7,417 nucleotides of DNA from positions 1-7,417 of the forward strand of contig CAIQIY010000279.1 of the NCBI GenBank assembly GCA_903871975.1, in the 5' to 3' direction. This DNA comes from an uncultured Chloroflexota bacterium. Its GTDB lineage: Bacteria; Chloroflexota; Chloroflexia; Chloroflexales; Roseiflexaceae. The notes under the pieces are model-generated. The model saw nothing but the letters and a program-made list of their open reading frames with translations. It did not search any database and was not told the DNA's origin. This document shows, one piece after another, positions 7,133 through 7,417 of this stretch. Within the stretch, counting starts at the first letter, position 1. Every line of letters begins with the position of its first letter. The position numbers were made by a program, and so were the translations under genes.

Positions 7133-7141
7133 ATGCTACCA
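7133..7141 (-). promoter_or_regulatory. Candidate extended -10 promoter of the operon
   Basis: On the minus strand the sequence TGGTAGCAT fits an extended -10 element (TGn followed by TAGCAT, four of six matches to TATAAT). Transcription would start near 7126 and give a leader of about 45 bases before the SCP2 ATG. There is no good -35 hexamer at 17 bases upstream, so the call is tentative. Confidence 0.25.
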
Positions 7142-7275
7142 CAGTGCATCGCTGCGTGCGGCGGTGACCGACGGTCGGCGGGGACGGGCCGCGAGGGTCA
7201 TGCGTCATGATCTCGATGCAACCCTGGCGCCCGGTCTGGTGGCATGCCTGGTCATCGGGCGTTGCCGCTGCTATA

Positions 7276-7303
7276 CACGCGATGGTCGCCCCGACATCGC
7301 GTG
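7276..7303. repeat. Perfect 9-bp inverted repeat, possible operator
   Basis: CACGCGATG (7276-7284) and CATCGCGTG (7295-7303) are exact reverse complements separated by 10 bases. The half-site centres are 19 bases apart, close to two helical turns, which would suit a dimeric repressor such as a TetR-family regulator. It lies about 195 bases upstream of the SCP2 start, far for a repressor of the proposed promoter, so it could instead serve a divergent or upstream gene, or be chance in GC-rich DNA. Confidence 0.35.
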
Positions 7304-7417
7304 GCGCGAGCCCAGCCTCGACGCAGCCCTGGATGTGCGCACGGGTGTGTATGGGGTGCGACGTAAAGTTTCGGGGCTATGCAGTACCGGCCAGTTCGCG
7401 CTGGCGGCGCACGCTCC

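Larger units (their letters stand above)
7081..7417. other. Upstream region of the operon, no established gene
   Basis: This stretch should hold the operon promoter and control sites. It contains the SCP2 ribosome binding site, a weak extended -10 candidate, an 11-bp dyad GACCGACGGTC (7166-7176), an 8-bp palindrome GGCATGCC (7241-7248) and a perfect 9-bp inverted repeat (7276-7303). A plus-strand frame is open from an ATG at 7200 to the window edge (72 codons), but it has no well-spaced Shine-Dalgarno and no recognisable motif. On the minus strand the last 12 codons before a TAG at 7377-7379 (reading SVRRQRELAGTA) could be the end of an upstream gene, but this is too short to judge. I see no tRNA or rRNA. 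Confidence 0.5.

Noticed and set aside
7081..7149. 23-residue N-terminal extension of the SCP2 protein
   Set aside because: It would place the GGGAGG site (7088-7093) inside the gene, and no suitable ribosome site precedes the ATG at 7147-7149. The added residues show no conserved pattern.
1..7417. CRISPR array, transposon ends, tRNA or rRNA genes, riboswitch
   Set aside because: Reading both strands I found no regularly spaced repeats, transposase-like frames, terminal inverted repeats or recognisable RNA-gene sequences.

Overview
The window is high-GC DNA (about two thirds G+C by eye, strongly G/C-ending codons). It carries one five-gene fatty-acid beta-oxidation operon on the minus strand, the 3' end of a GNAT acetyltransferase gene converging on it from the left, and about 340 bases of upstream DNA on the right with no gene I can establish. 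The AGGAGG-type ribosome binding sites, the FadN-type order of the multifunctional enzyme (dehydrogenase first, hydratase second) and the sequence style suggest a high-GC free-living bacterium. Chloroflexota is my best guess, but it rests on recollection of protein style and not on any marker gene, so treat the lineage as open.

Layout from left to right: 2-394 (+) GNAT acetyltransferase, 5' end outside the window; 395-500 convergent spacer; 501-1682 (-) thiolase; 1716-4136 (-) FadN-type 3-hydroxyacyl-CoA dehydrogenase/enoyl-CoA hydratase; 4170-5426 (-) acyl-CoA dehydrogenase with a complete catalytic centre ('ACAD-2'); 5447-6529 (-) acyl-CoA dehydrogenase homologue without a catalytic glutamate ('ACAD-1'); 6538-7080 (-) SCP2-like lipid-binding protein; 7081-7417 upstream region with a weak promoter candidate and a perfect 9-bp inverted repeat. 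Transcription runs right to left: SCP2, ACAD-1, ACAD-2, FadN-type enzyme, thiolase. Gaps are 8, 20, 33 and 33 bases and each gene has its own Shine-Dalgarno sequence, so a single transcript is likely.

Together the genes cover a full beta-oxidation turn: oxidation of acyl-CoA to enoyl-CoA (ACAD pair), hydration and NAD-dependent oxidation to 3-ketoacyl-CoA (FadN-type enzyme), and thiolysis (thiolase). The SCP2 protein could bind or present a hydrophobic acyl-CoA or sterol-like substrate. No acyl-CoA ligase, electron-transfer flavoprotein or recognisable regulator is in the window.

The most interesting signal is in the two adjacent acyl-CoA dehydrogenases. ACAD-2 keeps the flavin-side motif and the catalytic Glu but has lost the residues that normally grip the ADP half of the neighbouring subunit's FAD. 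ACAD-1 shows the reverse: those neighbour-contacting motifs are intact, while the flavin-side motif and catalytic Glu are gone. This predicts an obligate heteromer with one composite active site per ACAD-1/ACAD-2 pair.
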